Source of the DNA: SIG299 sp964541485
GTDB lineage: Bacteria; Bacillota; Clostridia; Lachnospirales; Lachnospiraceae
DNA: 64,000 nucleotides
Assembly: GCA_964541485.1 (NCBI GenBank)
Contig: CAZIQL010000004.1
Coordinates: forward strand, 1-64,000
Direction of reading: 5' to 3'
Below, piece by piece: positions 1 through 8,187 of the stretch. A program made the translations under genes and the position numbers. The notes under the pieces are model-generated. The model did not search any database. It was given only the letters and a program-made list of their open reading frames with translations, and was not told the origin of the DNA. The first letter of the stretch is position 1. Every line of letters begins with the position of its first letter.

Positions 1-944
1 ATAATATTTACAATCTTCTGCTGTGCTTCTTCTACGTCCTTCATACGTACCGGACCCATGAAGTCCATATCCTCCTGAATCATCGTAGCAAGACGCTTGG
101 ACATGTTATTAAAGATTGCAGCCTGAACATCCTCCCCTGCACTCTTAAGCGCAACTGCAAGCTCATTATTATCCACTTCACGCAGCACACGCTGAATCGA
201 ACGGTCGTCTAACGTCAGAATATCCTCGAATACGAACATCTTTCTGCGGATTTCGTCTGCCAATTCCGGTTCGTCGATTTCGAGAGTTTCCATAATATGC
301 TTTTCTGTACCACGGTCTACCGTATTTAAAATCTCTACGATAGCATCGACACCACCGGCAATGGTGTAATCCTGATTGACCAAGGATGCCAGCTTTCTTT
401 CCATGACACGTTCCACCTCTTTGATCACATCCGGCGATGTGCGGTCCATCTGCGCAATACGCTTTGCAACATCAGCCTGCTTATCCTGAGATAACTGGGA
501 CAAAATTGCCGATGCCTGTTGTGTTGAAAGATAAGAAAGAATCAACGCAATCGTCTGTGGATGCTCATCTAAAATAAAGTTTGATAACAAGGACACGTCG
601 GTCTTTCGGATAAACTCGAACGGACGAACCTGTAAAGATGCGGTAAGCTTTCCGATAACCTCCATGGCCTTTTCGTTGCCAAGTGCCTTCTCAAGAAGTT
701 CTTTGGCATATCCGATACCACCCTCTGCAATGTACTGCTGGGCAAGGCAAACTTCATAGAACTCATCCAAAACTTCCTCTTTCAACGCCTGACTGACACT
801 TCTTGTATTTGCAATTTCCAGAGTCAGCTGTTCTATTTCCTCTTCTTTTAAAAACTTAAATACCTTTGCTGCTTTTTCCGGACCAAGCGTAATTAAGAGA
901 ATTGCCGCTTTTTGAATTCCGGTCAGCTCACTGATTTTTGCCAT
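1..944 (-). CDS. fliG: FliG, flagellar motor switch protein (C-terminus cut by window edge)
   Basis: FliG sits on the cytoplasmic face of the MS ring, forms the rotor switch with FliM and FliN, and takes torque from the MotA stator. The visible 314 codons begin MAKISELTGIQKAAIL, a typical FliG N-terminus, and contain the middle-domain EHPQ motif at about residues 127-130. The family is usually about 335-340 residues, so roughly 25 residues, including the end of the charged torque helix domain, lie beyond position 1. The start at 944 has an AGAGGTGA ribosome site. It follows fliF by 23 bases, so it is cotranscribed in the flgB-flgC-fliE-fliF-fliG order. Its partner surface is visible at the FliF C-terminus next door. 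Confidence 0.97.
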   Translation of the reverse strand, partial: MAKISELTGIQKAAILLITLGPEKAAKVFKFLKEEEIEQLTLEIANTRSVSQALKEEVLDEFYEVCLAQQYIAEGGIGYAKELLEKALGNEKAMEVIGKLTASLQVRPFEFIRKTDVSLLSNFILDEHPQTIALILSYLSTQQASAILSQLSQDKQADVAKRIAQMDRTSPDVIKEVERVMERKLASLVNQDYTIAGGVDAIVEILNTVDRGTEKHIMETLEIDEPELADEIRRKMFVFEDILTLDDRSIQRVLREVDNNELAVALKSAGEDVQAAIFNNMSKRLATMIQEDMDFMGPVRMKDVEEAQQKIVNI

Positions 945-967
945 ACTCTCTCACCTCTTGCCTTTGC

Positions 968-2581
968 TTATTCCCATTCTTCATTCAGCCAGTTACGGAG
1001 TAACTGTGCCACAGCCTCAGGATTTTCATCAAAGAATTTCTCAATCATCTTTCTGGTTTCAGACTGTTCGCTGAATTCAACATCCTCTAAGGACTGGTTT
1101 TCCTTTGTAGTAGCAAGCAGCTGTTCTACCGATAATTCCGGCTCAAGCTCTGTTACTTCCACAGGTGCCATGCCCCGGAATACTACAAAGAGTAAGAAAG
1201 CAATCAAAAGGACAGCAAGTAAAATCTGTAAATAGAAGCTCCAGTCTCTTGCAACCTCCTGTGCCTCAATATAGTCATAAATAAGATAAGTGCTAACCCT
1301 TACGTTCTCTTCCGGAATACCGGTTGCAGCAGAAACTAGTTCTATCCACTTCTGCTGATCTTCCGGATCCTCCAATGCAATCGGTTCGGAGTTTCTCGCA
1401 ACATACTCATCAAAGGTCATATCGTCCAACAATCCGAGGATTCTCATCTCTTCCTCCGGAAGCTGAATTACCTTTGTAGCAGTAACTGCAATGGAGCATT
1501 CCTCTGCAACGATAGTTCCGGTATCATACAGTGTCTCCGTTACATGGACACTTGACTGATAATAACGATCCATCGTAGATTTTTCATATACAAGCCCTGT
1601 ACTGTCATCAATATAATAATCCACCTCATCGTTAGAGTCCGTTCCCGGAATATCACCGGAAGCACTCTCACCACTCTGGGAGGTTCTATGTTCTTCTGTT
1701 AATACACCAAAAATCTCATCATCTAACGGAACATAGTCAGTAAATAAATCCGTTACTTTATCAAAATTCATCACAATATGCGGAACAACATTAACGTCCG
1801 TAAACTGGTTCATAATCATTGCACCGGTAACGGCATCGATGTACTTCTGCTCCAGATAATCCGTCATAGCAAGTTTATCTGTGTAATCCAGCTCTGTCTC
1901 AAGCTCTGTTGCACCACCATCAAACAAAACCTTACCGTTCTGATCTGTTACAATTACATACTCTGTATCCTGATTGCCAAGTGCAAAAGAAACTGTCTTT
2001 GCAATACCCTCTGCCGAATCCTCATCAAACCATGACGTTGTCACAAGCATAATACTGATAGGTATTGATTTACTGCTACTTAAAATCGTATTGGAAGTAT
2101 CCTTTGGCATATAGCTTACTTCTACACCGGTAACGCCGCCTTCATTATTTTTTAATATCCAGTTTTCCAGTTCACTCTCGGTTCTGAGATAGCTCTTTAA
2201 CAACCTTTCTCCATTTGTGGTCGTCAGACTGTTATTCAACAAATCATCAATACTAAATTCATCACTTGAAATATCACTGGTAGCCAAAGTCATAATGGCA
2301 TCTGAGTACTGTTCTTCATCTACCAGAACCGACTTTGTGTCAGAACCAAGTTTAACGGTAAAAGAGCCCTCTTTTAACACCTGAACAACTTCACTTGCTG
2401 TTTTTGTATCCTGATATGTATCAATCACTATGTACTTCGTTCTTCCTAAAATAAACACCAAAAAAGCGACCAAAATCACCACAGCCCCTGCTGCACTGAT
2501 TATGATGGTCTTCTGCTTGCTTGTCCATTTGTTCCAGTATTCCAGAAATTTCTTTTGAATTTCTTTTAATCGTTCCTGCAT
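968..2581 (-). CDS. fliF: FliF, flagellar MS-ring protein
   Basis: FliF builds the membrane-embedded MS ring on which the rotor and export gate assemble. The 537-residue protein has one membrane segment near residues 24-46, a long periplasmic-side ring-building region that includes an acidic, Ser/Gly-rich loop around residues 290-330, and a second membrane segment near 444-464. The C-terminal tail ends EKFFDENPEAVAQLLRNWL, which is the known FliG-binding helix. Length is normal for the family (about 520-570). The start follows GGAGG by 10 bases. It lies between fliE and fliG in the basal-body operon. Confidence 0.97.
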   Translation of the reverse strand: MQERLKEIQKKFLEYWNKWTSKQKTIIISAAGAVVILVAFLVFILGRTKYIVIDTYQDTKTASEVVQVLKEGSFTVKLGSDTKSVLVDEEQYSDAIMTLATSDISSDEFSIDDLLNNSLTTTNGERLLKSYLRTESELENWILKNNEGGVTGVEVSYMPKDTSNTILSSSKSIPISIMLVTTSWFDEDSAEGIAKTVSFALGNQDTEYVIVTDQNGKVLFDGGATELETELDYTDKLAMTDYLEQKYIDAVTGAMIMNQFTDVNVVPHIVMNFDKVTDLFTDYVPLDDEIFGVLTEEHRTSQSGESASGDIPGTDSNDEVDYYIDDSTGLVYEKSTMDRYYQSSVHVTETLYDTGTIVAEECSIAVTATKVIQLPEEEMRILGLLDDMTFDEYVARNSEPIALEDPEDQQKWIELVSAATGIPEENVRVSTYLIYDYIEAQEVARDWSFYLQILLAVLLIAFLLFVVFRGMAPVEVTELEPELSVEQLLATTKENQSLEDVEFSEQSETRKMIEKFFDENPEAVAQLLRNWLNEEWE

Positions 2582-2654
2582 CCTTTACGTTCCTCCATGA
2601 TGCCGAAAGCTTTTTGTTCCGGCATTACCTTTCTCCCCTATGATATCGCCTAGA

Positions 2655-2966
2655 TTAGAACTGAAGCGCCATGATTTCCTGATACGCCTGCGTAACGGCA
2701 TTTCTTACCGCCACTGTATACTGCAGCGAAATATTCGCCTTCTGTTGTGCTACCAACAGATCTGTTACGCTGTCATTCAACCCAAGCATATATTCAAGTT
2801 CTGCCTGTTCAGCAAGATTGGAATATTCCTCTGTCTCCTGAATCATGCCTATGGCAGAATTAAGAAGTGCCTCAAAGGTTGCCGTATTGGCCACAGAAGT
2901 TGTTTTCTTCTCTTCCGTAAATAAATTGTCATATAAGGATAATCCCTGAATAGCCGATATATCCAT
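2655..2966 (-). CDS. fliE: FliE, flagellar hook-basal body protein
   Basis: FliE is a small adaptor between the MS ring/export gate and the proximal rod. The 103-residue product has the family C-terminal pattern, with SLQYTVAVRNAVTQAYQEIM near the end, and the usual short length. There is no signal peptide, as expected for a protein exported by the flagellar type III system. AGGAGG lies 8 bases before the ATG. It is between flgC and fliF, its standard place. Confidence 0.95.
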   Translation of the reverse strand: MDISAIQGLSLYDNLFTEEKKTTSVANTATFEALLNSAIGMIQETEEYSNLAEQAELEYMLGLNDSVTDLLVAQQKANISLQYTVAVRNAVTQAYQEIMALQF

Positions 2967-3019
2967 TCTTTCTTCCTCCTAACAGCTTACATACTTTCTC
3001 AGATATCCGCCACCTCTGA

Positions 3020-3481
3020 TCATGTTCCAAGCTCAAGTCCCTTTAACGCCATATTTTTTGTTGCATTAAACGCTGTCACATTTGCTTCATAAGAACGATT
3101 CGCATCAATTAAGTTTGTCATTTCTGTCACAGTATTTACGTTAGGATAAGTTACATATCCTTCTTCATCCGCATCCGGATGGGACGGGTCATACACCGTC
3201 TTCATCGAAGTAACATGATCCTCTACAATAGAAGAAATCTTAACACCGGTACCAATGCTCTTATCATAGGATAAACCGGTCTGCTGTGCTGTCAGATACG
3301 ACTCAAAGTTCTTGTTTGCATTGGAACGCTCTTCAAATACAACAGTCTGTCTTCTGTAAACCTCTCCGTTCTCGTCTCTGGTCGTATTTACATTTGCTAC
3401 GTTCTGTGCAATAATATCCATTCTGGTTCTCTGCGCCGACATGCCGCTGGCGCTGATATTTAAGCTGTTCATCAATGACAT
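3020..3481 (-). CDS. flgC: FlgC, proximal rod protein
   Basis: FlgC forms part of the proximal flagellar rod and is exported through the flagellar type III apparatus. The N-terminus carries the rod/hook family signature SASGMSAQRTRMDIIAQNVAN, in which the Asn-Val-Ala-Asn element is diagnostic, and the C-terminus has the matching ANRSYEANVTAFNATKNM helix. At 153 residues it is of normal length. AAGGAGG lies 7-8 bases before the ATG. It follows flgB by 25 bases and precedes fliE. Confidence 0.97.
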   Translation of the reverse strand: MSLMNSLNISASGMSAQRTRMDIIAQNVANVNTTRDENGEVYRRQTVVFEERSNANKNFESYLTAQQTGLSYDKSIGTGVKISSIVEDHVTSMKTVYDPSHPDADEEGYVTYPNVNTVTEMTNLIDANRSYEANVTAFNATKNMALKGLELGT

Positions 3482-3506
3482 AACACTACCTCCTTGGTCT
3501 TAAGGT

Positions 3507-3899
3507 TTACTGGTTTAACACCATCTTCAAACGGTTAAACTCCTGCGTCATAGAATTTAACAAGGTATAATATTTAATCTGGTTATCTGCCAGATATGCT
3601 GTCTCTGTATCAATATCCACGTTATTTCCGTCATAACGATAGCTTAATGTGGAATATTCCGTATAAACATCCGGAGTAAGTGCACTCAGATTAATCTGAG
3701 ATACTTTCTTGTCCATATTGCCGGTAGAAGTATCCGTGAGTGCCTCTGCAAGAAGTGACTCAAAATCCAAATCCTTTCTCTTATAGTCCGGAGTATCTAC
3801 ATTTGCAATGTTGTTTGCAATAATCTCATTCTTTGTCCAACTGGCTTCCGCCGCTTTATTTAAAACATTAATATAATTATATGCATCTGAACCAATCAT
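3507..3899 (-). CDS. flgB: FlgB, proximal rod protein
   Basis: FlgB is the first proximal rod subunit. The protein reads MIGSDAYNYINVLNKAAEAS and contains the rod signature NEIIANNIANVDTPDYKRKD. An upstream ATG at 3929 would add ten residues (MYIKQKGCWR), but the ATG at 3899 is chosen because AGAAAGGATG sits about 8 bases before it and the family starts there. That gives 130 residues, the normal size. It is the first gene of the flagellar operon, directly behind a near-consensus sigma-A promoter at 3943-3971, and 160 bases downstream of the codY stop region, as in Bacillus. Confidence 0.95.
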   Translation of the reverse strand: MIGSDAYNYINVLNKAAEASWTKNEIIANNIANVDTPDYKRKDLDFESLLAEALTDTSTGNMDKKVSQINLSALTPDVYTEYSTLSYRYDGNNVDIDTETAYLADNQIKYYTLLNSMTQEFNRLKMVLNQ

Positions 3900-3942
3900 T
3901 CGCCAACATCCTTTCTGTTTGATATACACATGCCTACCGTTT

Positions 3943-3971
3943 ATTATAATGATTTTTCATAAAAAACTCAA
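3943..3971 (-). promoter_or_regulatory. Sigma-A promoter of the flgB operon
   Basis: On the minus strand TTGAGT (3966-3971) and TATAAT (3943-3948) are exactly 17 bases apart and 44 bases upstream of the flgB start. This suggests that the flagellar operon can be started by the housekeeping sigma factor, apart from any read-through from codY. Confidence 0.75.
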
Positions 3972-4060
3972 GACACATTTACATTTTTCCAGCAAAATCA
4001 TCAAAATGTACTCATTTTTAACTCGTTTCTTTCCTTCGTAAACTCCTATTTTAAAAATTA

Positions 4061-4089
4061 AAAAGGAGTCCTCTTTTAGAACTCCTTTT
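4061..4089 (-). terminator. Rho-independent terminator after codY
   Basis: Perfect 9-bp arms AAAAGGAGT (4061-4069) and ACTCCTTTT (4081-4089) with an 11-base loop. On the minus strand the hairpin is followed by TTTTTAATTTTTAAAA. It lies 20 bases beyond the codY stop and separates codY from the flagellar promoter. Confidence 0.8.
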
Positions 4090-4108
4090 CCTTTTAACCA
4101 TCCATGTC

Positions 4109-4873
4109 TTATAATTTTTTCAATTCATCAAACACAACATCGTTTAAGACCTTAATATATGTTCCCTTCATACCGGAAGAACGGGATTCGATTACTCCGG
4201 CACTCTCAAATTTTCTAAGAGCATTTACAATAACAGAACGTGTGATTCCCACTCTGTCTGCTATCTTGCTGGCAACCAAAATGCCTTCCGTACCTTCCAG
4301 TTCATTGAAGATATGAGTAATTGCTTCTAACTCAGAGAAGGACAATGTACCGATGGCTGAACGTACAATCTGAACCTTTCTGTTCTCTTCAGCGTTTTCT
4401 TCATTGACTGAACGCATCATCTCAAGTCCTACTACGGTTGTTCCGTACTCACTCAGGATAATATCATCAATGGAATACGGCGTACCATCTTTATAAATAA
4501 ACAAGGTACCCAGACGCTCTCCGGCAATATCAATCGGATTGATAATTGCTTCGTAGCTGTTTACTCCTTCAAACTCAAAACCCAAGGTTGCGAGATTTAC
4601 ATTTTCTTTGGTAGATAAAATGTTCAAGAGGCGCTCATTTAATATTCCGTCAATATATCCACCAACAGCATCCTGGATCAGCTCTTTAATTGGAGAAATG
4701 TCATCACGGTTTTTTATACCTAACACTTTTCCTTTTTTACTGATGACCAAAATATTGGATTCCAGAATTTCACTTAACACAAGACAGATGTCATTAAACA
4801 CAACTTTGTGTGAGTTATTATTATGCAATAACTTGTTAATCTTTCTTGTCTTATCTAATAATTGTACGCTCAT
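4109..4873 (-). CDS. codY: CodY, GTP- and branched-chain amino acid-responsive global repressor
   Basis: CodY binds GTP and Ile/Val/Leu and represses nutrient-acquisition and motility genes during rich growth. The N-terminal GAF-like ligand domain starts MSVQLLDKTRKINKLLHNN. The C-terminal winged helix-turn-helix includes ASKIADRVGITRSVIVNALR, the conserved CodY recognition region. The ATG at 4873 is chosen over the upstream in-frame one at 4918 because AAGGAGG lies 7 bases before it; this gives 254 residues against about 259 in Bacillus. It has its own promoter (4918-4946) and a terminator after it. It lies between topA and flgB, an order kept in many Firmicutes. Confidence 0.97.
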   Translation of the reverse strand: MSVQLLDKTRKINKLLHNNNSHKVVFNDICLVLSEILESNILVISKKGKVLGIKNRDDISPIKELIQDAVGGYIDGILNERLLNILSTKENVNLATLGFEFEGVNSYEAIINPIDIAGERLGTLFIYKDGTPYSIDDIILSEYGTTVVGLEMMRSVNEENAEENRKVQIVRSAIGTLSFSELEAITHIFNELEGTEGILVASKIADRVGITRSVIVNALRKFESAGVIESRSSGMKGTYIKVLNDVVFDELKKL

Positions 4874-4917
4874 GGCTGCCTCCTTCCAAAATTGCATGAC
4901 AATTTCTCTTTGTACCA

Positions 4918-4946
4918 ACTATACCACGAACGACAAGCTATCGCAA
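4918..4946 (-). promoter_or_regulatory. codY: Likely codY promoter
   Basis: Minus-strand TTGCGA (4941-4946) and TATAGT (4918-4923) with a 17-base spacer, 45 bases upstream of the codY start and inside the 94-base topA-codY gap. Confidence 0.6.
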
Positions 4947-4967
4947 GAGAATTTTTCAAATTTTTTG

Positions 4968-7037
4968 CTATTTTGCAACAACATAACCACAATTTTCATC
5001 AATACAGACTAATTTTGTACCTTTTTCAATCAATACTTTGTTACAATCCGGGCATCTTTTTACCGTAGGCTTCTGCCATGACATGAAGGTACATTCCGGA
5101 TTACTCACACATCCGTAATACTTACGTCCTTTTTTCGTCTTTCGAACCACAACCTCTTTTCCACAATCCGGACACGGAACCCCGATTTTTTCAAGATACT
5201 GCTTTGTGCTGCGGCATTCAGGGAATCCCGGACACGCAAGGAACTTTCCATGCGGACCATACTTGATTACCATCATACGGCCACATGCATCACACGGTAC
5301 ATCACTGACTTCATCTTCAATTTTAATATTTTCCAACTTCTTTCCGGCCTCAGCAACTGCCTGCTCCAGGTCCGGATAAAAATTTCTGACAATTGTCTTC
5401 CACTGTACGGAACCATCTTCCACGCTGTCAAGCAATGTCTCCATATTTGCAGTGAAACTGGTATCCACAATGCTAGGAAATGCCTGCTTCATAATACGGT
5501 TCACCGCTTCACCAAGCTCTGTTACGTAAATATTTTTATTCTCCTTTACCACATAATGTCTGGCAAGAATTGTTGTAATAGTCGGAGCGTACGTACTCGG
5601 GCGTCCGATTCCCAGTTCTTCCATGGTCCGTACCAAAGAGGCTTCGGTATAATGTGGCGCCGGCTGTGTGAAATGCTGTTCCCCATTCATTTCCTGAACA
5701 GTCACGAAGGAATCCTTCGTCAGCTTTGCAACCGACTGGTTCTTTGCATCTTCTTCACTTTCCTCATCCTCTACCACATACATCGACATAAAACCTTCAA
5801 ATACCATCTCAGAGGTTGTCGCTGTAAACTGATATTCACCGGCAGAAAGTCTCACCGATACGGATTCATACTTTGCATTCTGCATACGACTTGCTATAAA
5901 TCGCTTCCAAATCAGCTGATAGAGACGGAACAAGTCTCTGGAAAGAGAATCCTTTACCTGTGCAGGAGAAAGCTCCACATAAGTCGGACGAATGGCTTCA
6001 TGGGCATCCTGAATCTTTTTCCCCTTATCTGCATCCGTTACAGTTTCCGTAACCATTTCCTTTCCAAAGTTCTTCTCAATATACTCTCTTGCTGCAGCAT
6101 CTGCTTCTTCCGATACTCTGGTGGAATCCGTTCTTAAATATGATATCAGACCGATGGTACCATGCCCCTTAACGTCCACACCTTCGTACAACTGCTGCGC
6201 CAGTCTCATTGTCTTTTGAGTTGAAAAGTTTAGCAGCTTGGATGCCTCCTGTTGCAAGGTACTTGTCGTAAACGGCAAAGGAGCCTTGCGCTGTCTTTCG
6301 ATTCGTTTCATCTCAGTTATATGAAACTCTGCTTTTGCAACATCCTTCTTTATCTTTTCTAACTCTTCCTCGCTGTCAATAGCTAACTTTTTATCGTTCT
6401 TTCCGTAAAACTTTGCACGGAATGGCTTTTTTTCTTTGTCTGCCATAAGCATGGCATCCAGAGTCCAATACTCTCTTGGCACAAATGCATCAACTTCTTC
6501 TTCTCTGTCACAAATCAGGCGAAGTGCTACCGACTGTACTCTGCCGGCACTTAAGCCTCTCTTTACCTTATCCCAAAGCACCGGACTGATACGGTATCCC
6601 ACCACGCGGTCCAAAATTCTTCTGGTCTGCTGCGCATCTACCAGATTCATATCGATATCCCTGGCTTCCTTAATCGAATTCTTTACAGCATTTTTCGTGA
6701 TTTCGTTAAAGGTAATACGGCTTGTTGTCTTCGGATTCAGTTTTAATGTCTGGAACAAATGCCAGGAAATTGCCTCACCTTCGCGGTCCGGGTCAGTTGC
6801 AAGATACACTTTATCTGCTTTTTTTACTTCCTTCCGAAGCTTTGATAAAATATCCCCTTTCCCGCGGATTGTAATATATTTCGGTTCATAATCATTTTCC
6901 GGGTCAACTCCGAGCTGGCTTTTTGGAAGATCTCGCACATGTCCGTTGGATGCAACCACCTCGTAATTGTTTCCCAAAAACTTTTTTATTGTTTTTGCCT
7001 TTGCAGGAGACTCTACAATCACCAAATACTTTGCCAT
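4968..7037 (-). CDS. topA: DNA topoisomerase I
   Basis: Type IA topoisomerase that relaxes negative supercoils. The N-terminal Toprim domain starts MAKYLVIVESPAKAKTIKKF and includes DREGEAIS with its acidic metal ligands. The catalytic tyrosine is in ISYLRTDSTRVS. The C-terminus carries three zinc-ribbon modules, each with paired cysteines (CDACGRM, CPDCGKE, CPDCNKV and partners). The ATG at 7037 matches the conserved family start, although the GGAGG is 11 bases away; an in-frame GTG at 7058 is possible and would add seven residues. At 689 residues it has normal length. It follows dprA by about 25 bases and precedes codY. Confidence 0.97.
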   Translation of the reverse strand: MAKYLVIVESPAKAKTIKKFLGNNYEVVASNGHVRDLPKSQLGVDPENDYEPKYITIRGKGDILSKLRKEVKKADKVYLATDPDREGEAISWHLFQTLKLNPKTTSRITFNEITKNAVKNSIKEARDIDMNLVDAQQTRRILDRVVGYRISPVLWDKVKRGLSAGRVQSVALRLICDREEEVDAFVPREYWTLDAMLMADKEKKPFRAKFYGKNDKKLAIDSEEELEKIKKDVAKAEFHITEMKRIERQRKAPLPFTTSTLQQEASKLLNFSTQKTMRLAQQLYEGVDVKGHGTIGLISYLRTDSTRVSEEADAAAREYIEKNFGKEMVTETVTDADKGKKIQDAHEAIRPTYVELSPAQVKDSLSRDLFRLYQLIWKRFIASRMQNAKYESVSVRLSAGEYQFTATTSEMVFEGFMSMYVVEDEESEEDAKNQSVAKLTKDSFVTVQEMNGEQHFTQPAPHYTEASLVRTMEELGIGRPSTYAPTITTILARHYVVKENKNIYVTELGEAVNRIMKQAFPSIVDTSFTANMETLLDSVEDGSVQWKTIVRNFYPDLEQAVAEAGKKLENIKIEDEVSDVPCDACGRMMVIKYGPHGKFLACPGFPECRSTKQYLEKIGVPCPDCGKEVVVRKTKKGRKYYGCVSNPECTFMSWQKPTVKRCPDCNKVLIEKGTKLVCIDENCGYVVAK

Positions 7038-7060
7038 ATTTCTAACTACCTCCACCACTA

Positions 7061-8185
7061 CTAACCTTGTATCACATAATAATTTTTCATTGGCTGTCTG
7101 ATATAATGTTTCATTTCCATTCCAAAAAGTAAAGCTGACAAATCAGAAATCCGAATCCCGGTTTCTGCCGCAATCTGCTCCACATGTTTGGGATGCAAGC
7201 TCAAACAAGCATACACTATTTTTTCCTCGGTTTCAAGTAAAAGCTTTTGATTTTTTTTGAATTTCATTAAAATTTCAAAATTCCCCTCCGTAAAATTATG
7301 CAAAATATCCTCCGGTTCCCGCACCAGATAAGCTCCCTCCTGAATCAAACGATTCGTACCATCCGCCAGATGGTCATAGATTCTTCCCGGCACAGCGTAG
7401 ATTTCTTTTCCTTGCTCAAGTGCATAACTTACCGTAATCAGAGAACCACTTTTTTCCTTTGCTTCTATCACAAACAGAGCATCTGAAAGTCCTGCAATAA
7501 TGCGGTTCCTCCTTGGAAAATTATAGCTGAGCGGTCTGGTTCCCGGAGGTTCCTCCGAAATCACGCCTCCATAGTTACAAAGCTCATCATATAACCTTTT
7601 ATATTCATTCGGATAGCAAACATCCACTCCACTTCCAAGCACTGCATAAGAATGCCCCTTTTGCTTTATTGCACTTTGCTGAGCTGCGGCATCAATTCCT
7701 CGTGCCATGCCACTAATCACCTGAAGTCCTGCCATGGAAAGACGTTCTCCAAACATTTTTGCAATTTCTTCACCATATACACTGCAGTTTCTTGCTCCGA
7801 TGATTCCGATGCTTGACATCTCTTCTTTTGGAAGCTTCCCTATATAATATAGTAGAAACGGAGAAAGATATACTTCTTTTAAGCGCTTTGGAAAATCTTT
7901 TTCTTCCCTTGAAACAATTGATATTTTCTTATGTTTTAAAACATCAAAATTTCTTTTTGCATTCTCTCTTTGCAGATTGTCCTCCAGGATTCTGCAAAGC
8001 TCCCGCTTTCTTTCTTCTTGTCCGTTTAAAACCGCTTCCGAAGGAAACAGTTCTTCTGTATTTCTCCTTTCACCAGCCTCATACCACATCCCCACATCCG
8101 AACACAATTCCAAAAGTGCTTCCTTTTCCTTTTGTCCGATTCCTTTCAACATATGAAACCAATGCCAATAAAACTGTCTTTCCAT
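7061..8185 (-). CDS. dprA: DprA/Smf, DNA-processing protein
   Basis: DprA protects incoming single-stranded DNA and loads RecA during natural transformation. The central Rossmann-like domain has GIIGARNCSVYGEEIA, SGMARGIDAAAQ, AVLGSGVDVCYP, PRRNRIIAGLSD and SLITVSYALEQGKEIYAVPG, the full DprA series. The C-terminal winged helix follows. The ATG at 8185 is two bases after the comM stop and has GGAGGG inside the end of comM; the in-frame codon at 8203 is less likely. It is translationally coupled to comM and sits upstream of topA, as in Bacillus. Confidence 0.95.
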   Translation of the reverse strand: MERQFYWHWFHMLKGIGQKEKEALLELCSDVGMWYEAGERRNTEELFPSEAVLNGQEERKRELCRILEDNLQRENAKRNFDVLKHKKISIVSREEKDFPKRLKEVYLSPFLLYYIGKLPKEEMSSIGIIGARNCSVYGEEIAKMFGERLSMAGLQVISGMARGIDAAAQQSAIKQKGHSYAVLGSGVDVCYPNEYKRLYDELCNYGGVISEEPPGTRPLSYNFPRRNRIIAGLSDALFVIEAKEKSGSLITVSYALEQGKEIYAVPGRIYDHLADGTNRLIQEGAYLVREPEDILHNFTEGNFEILMKFKKNQKLLLETEEKIVYACLSLHPKHVEQIAAETGIRISDLSALLFGMEMKHYIRQPMKNYYVIQG

Positions 8186-8187
8186 GA

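Noticed and set aside
4949..4966. CodY-box-like AATTTTTCAAATTTT upstream of codY
   Set aside because: About 10 of 15 positions match AATTTTCWGAAAATT in an AT-rich stretch; not enough to call.
5250..6137. A 295-codon plus-strand open frame opposite topA
   Set aside because: It is fully antisense to topA, has no ribosome site and has no recognisable domain; long antisense frames are common here because of codon bias.
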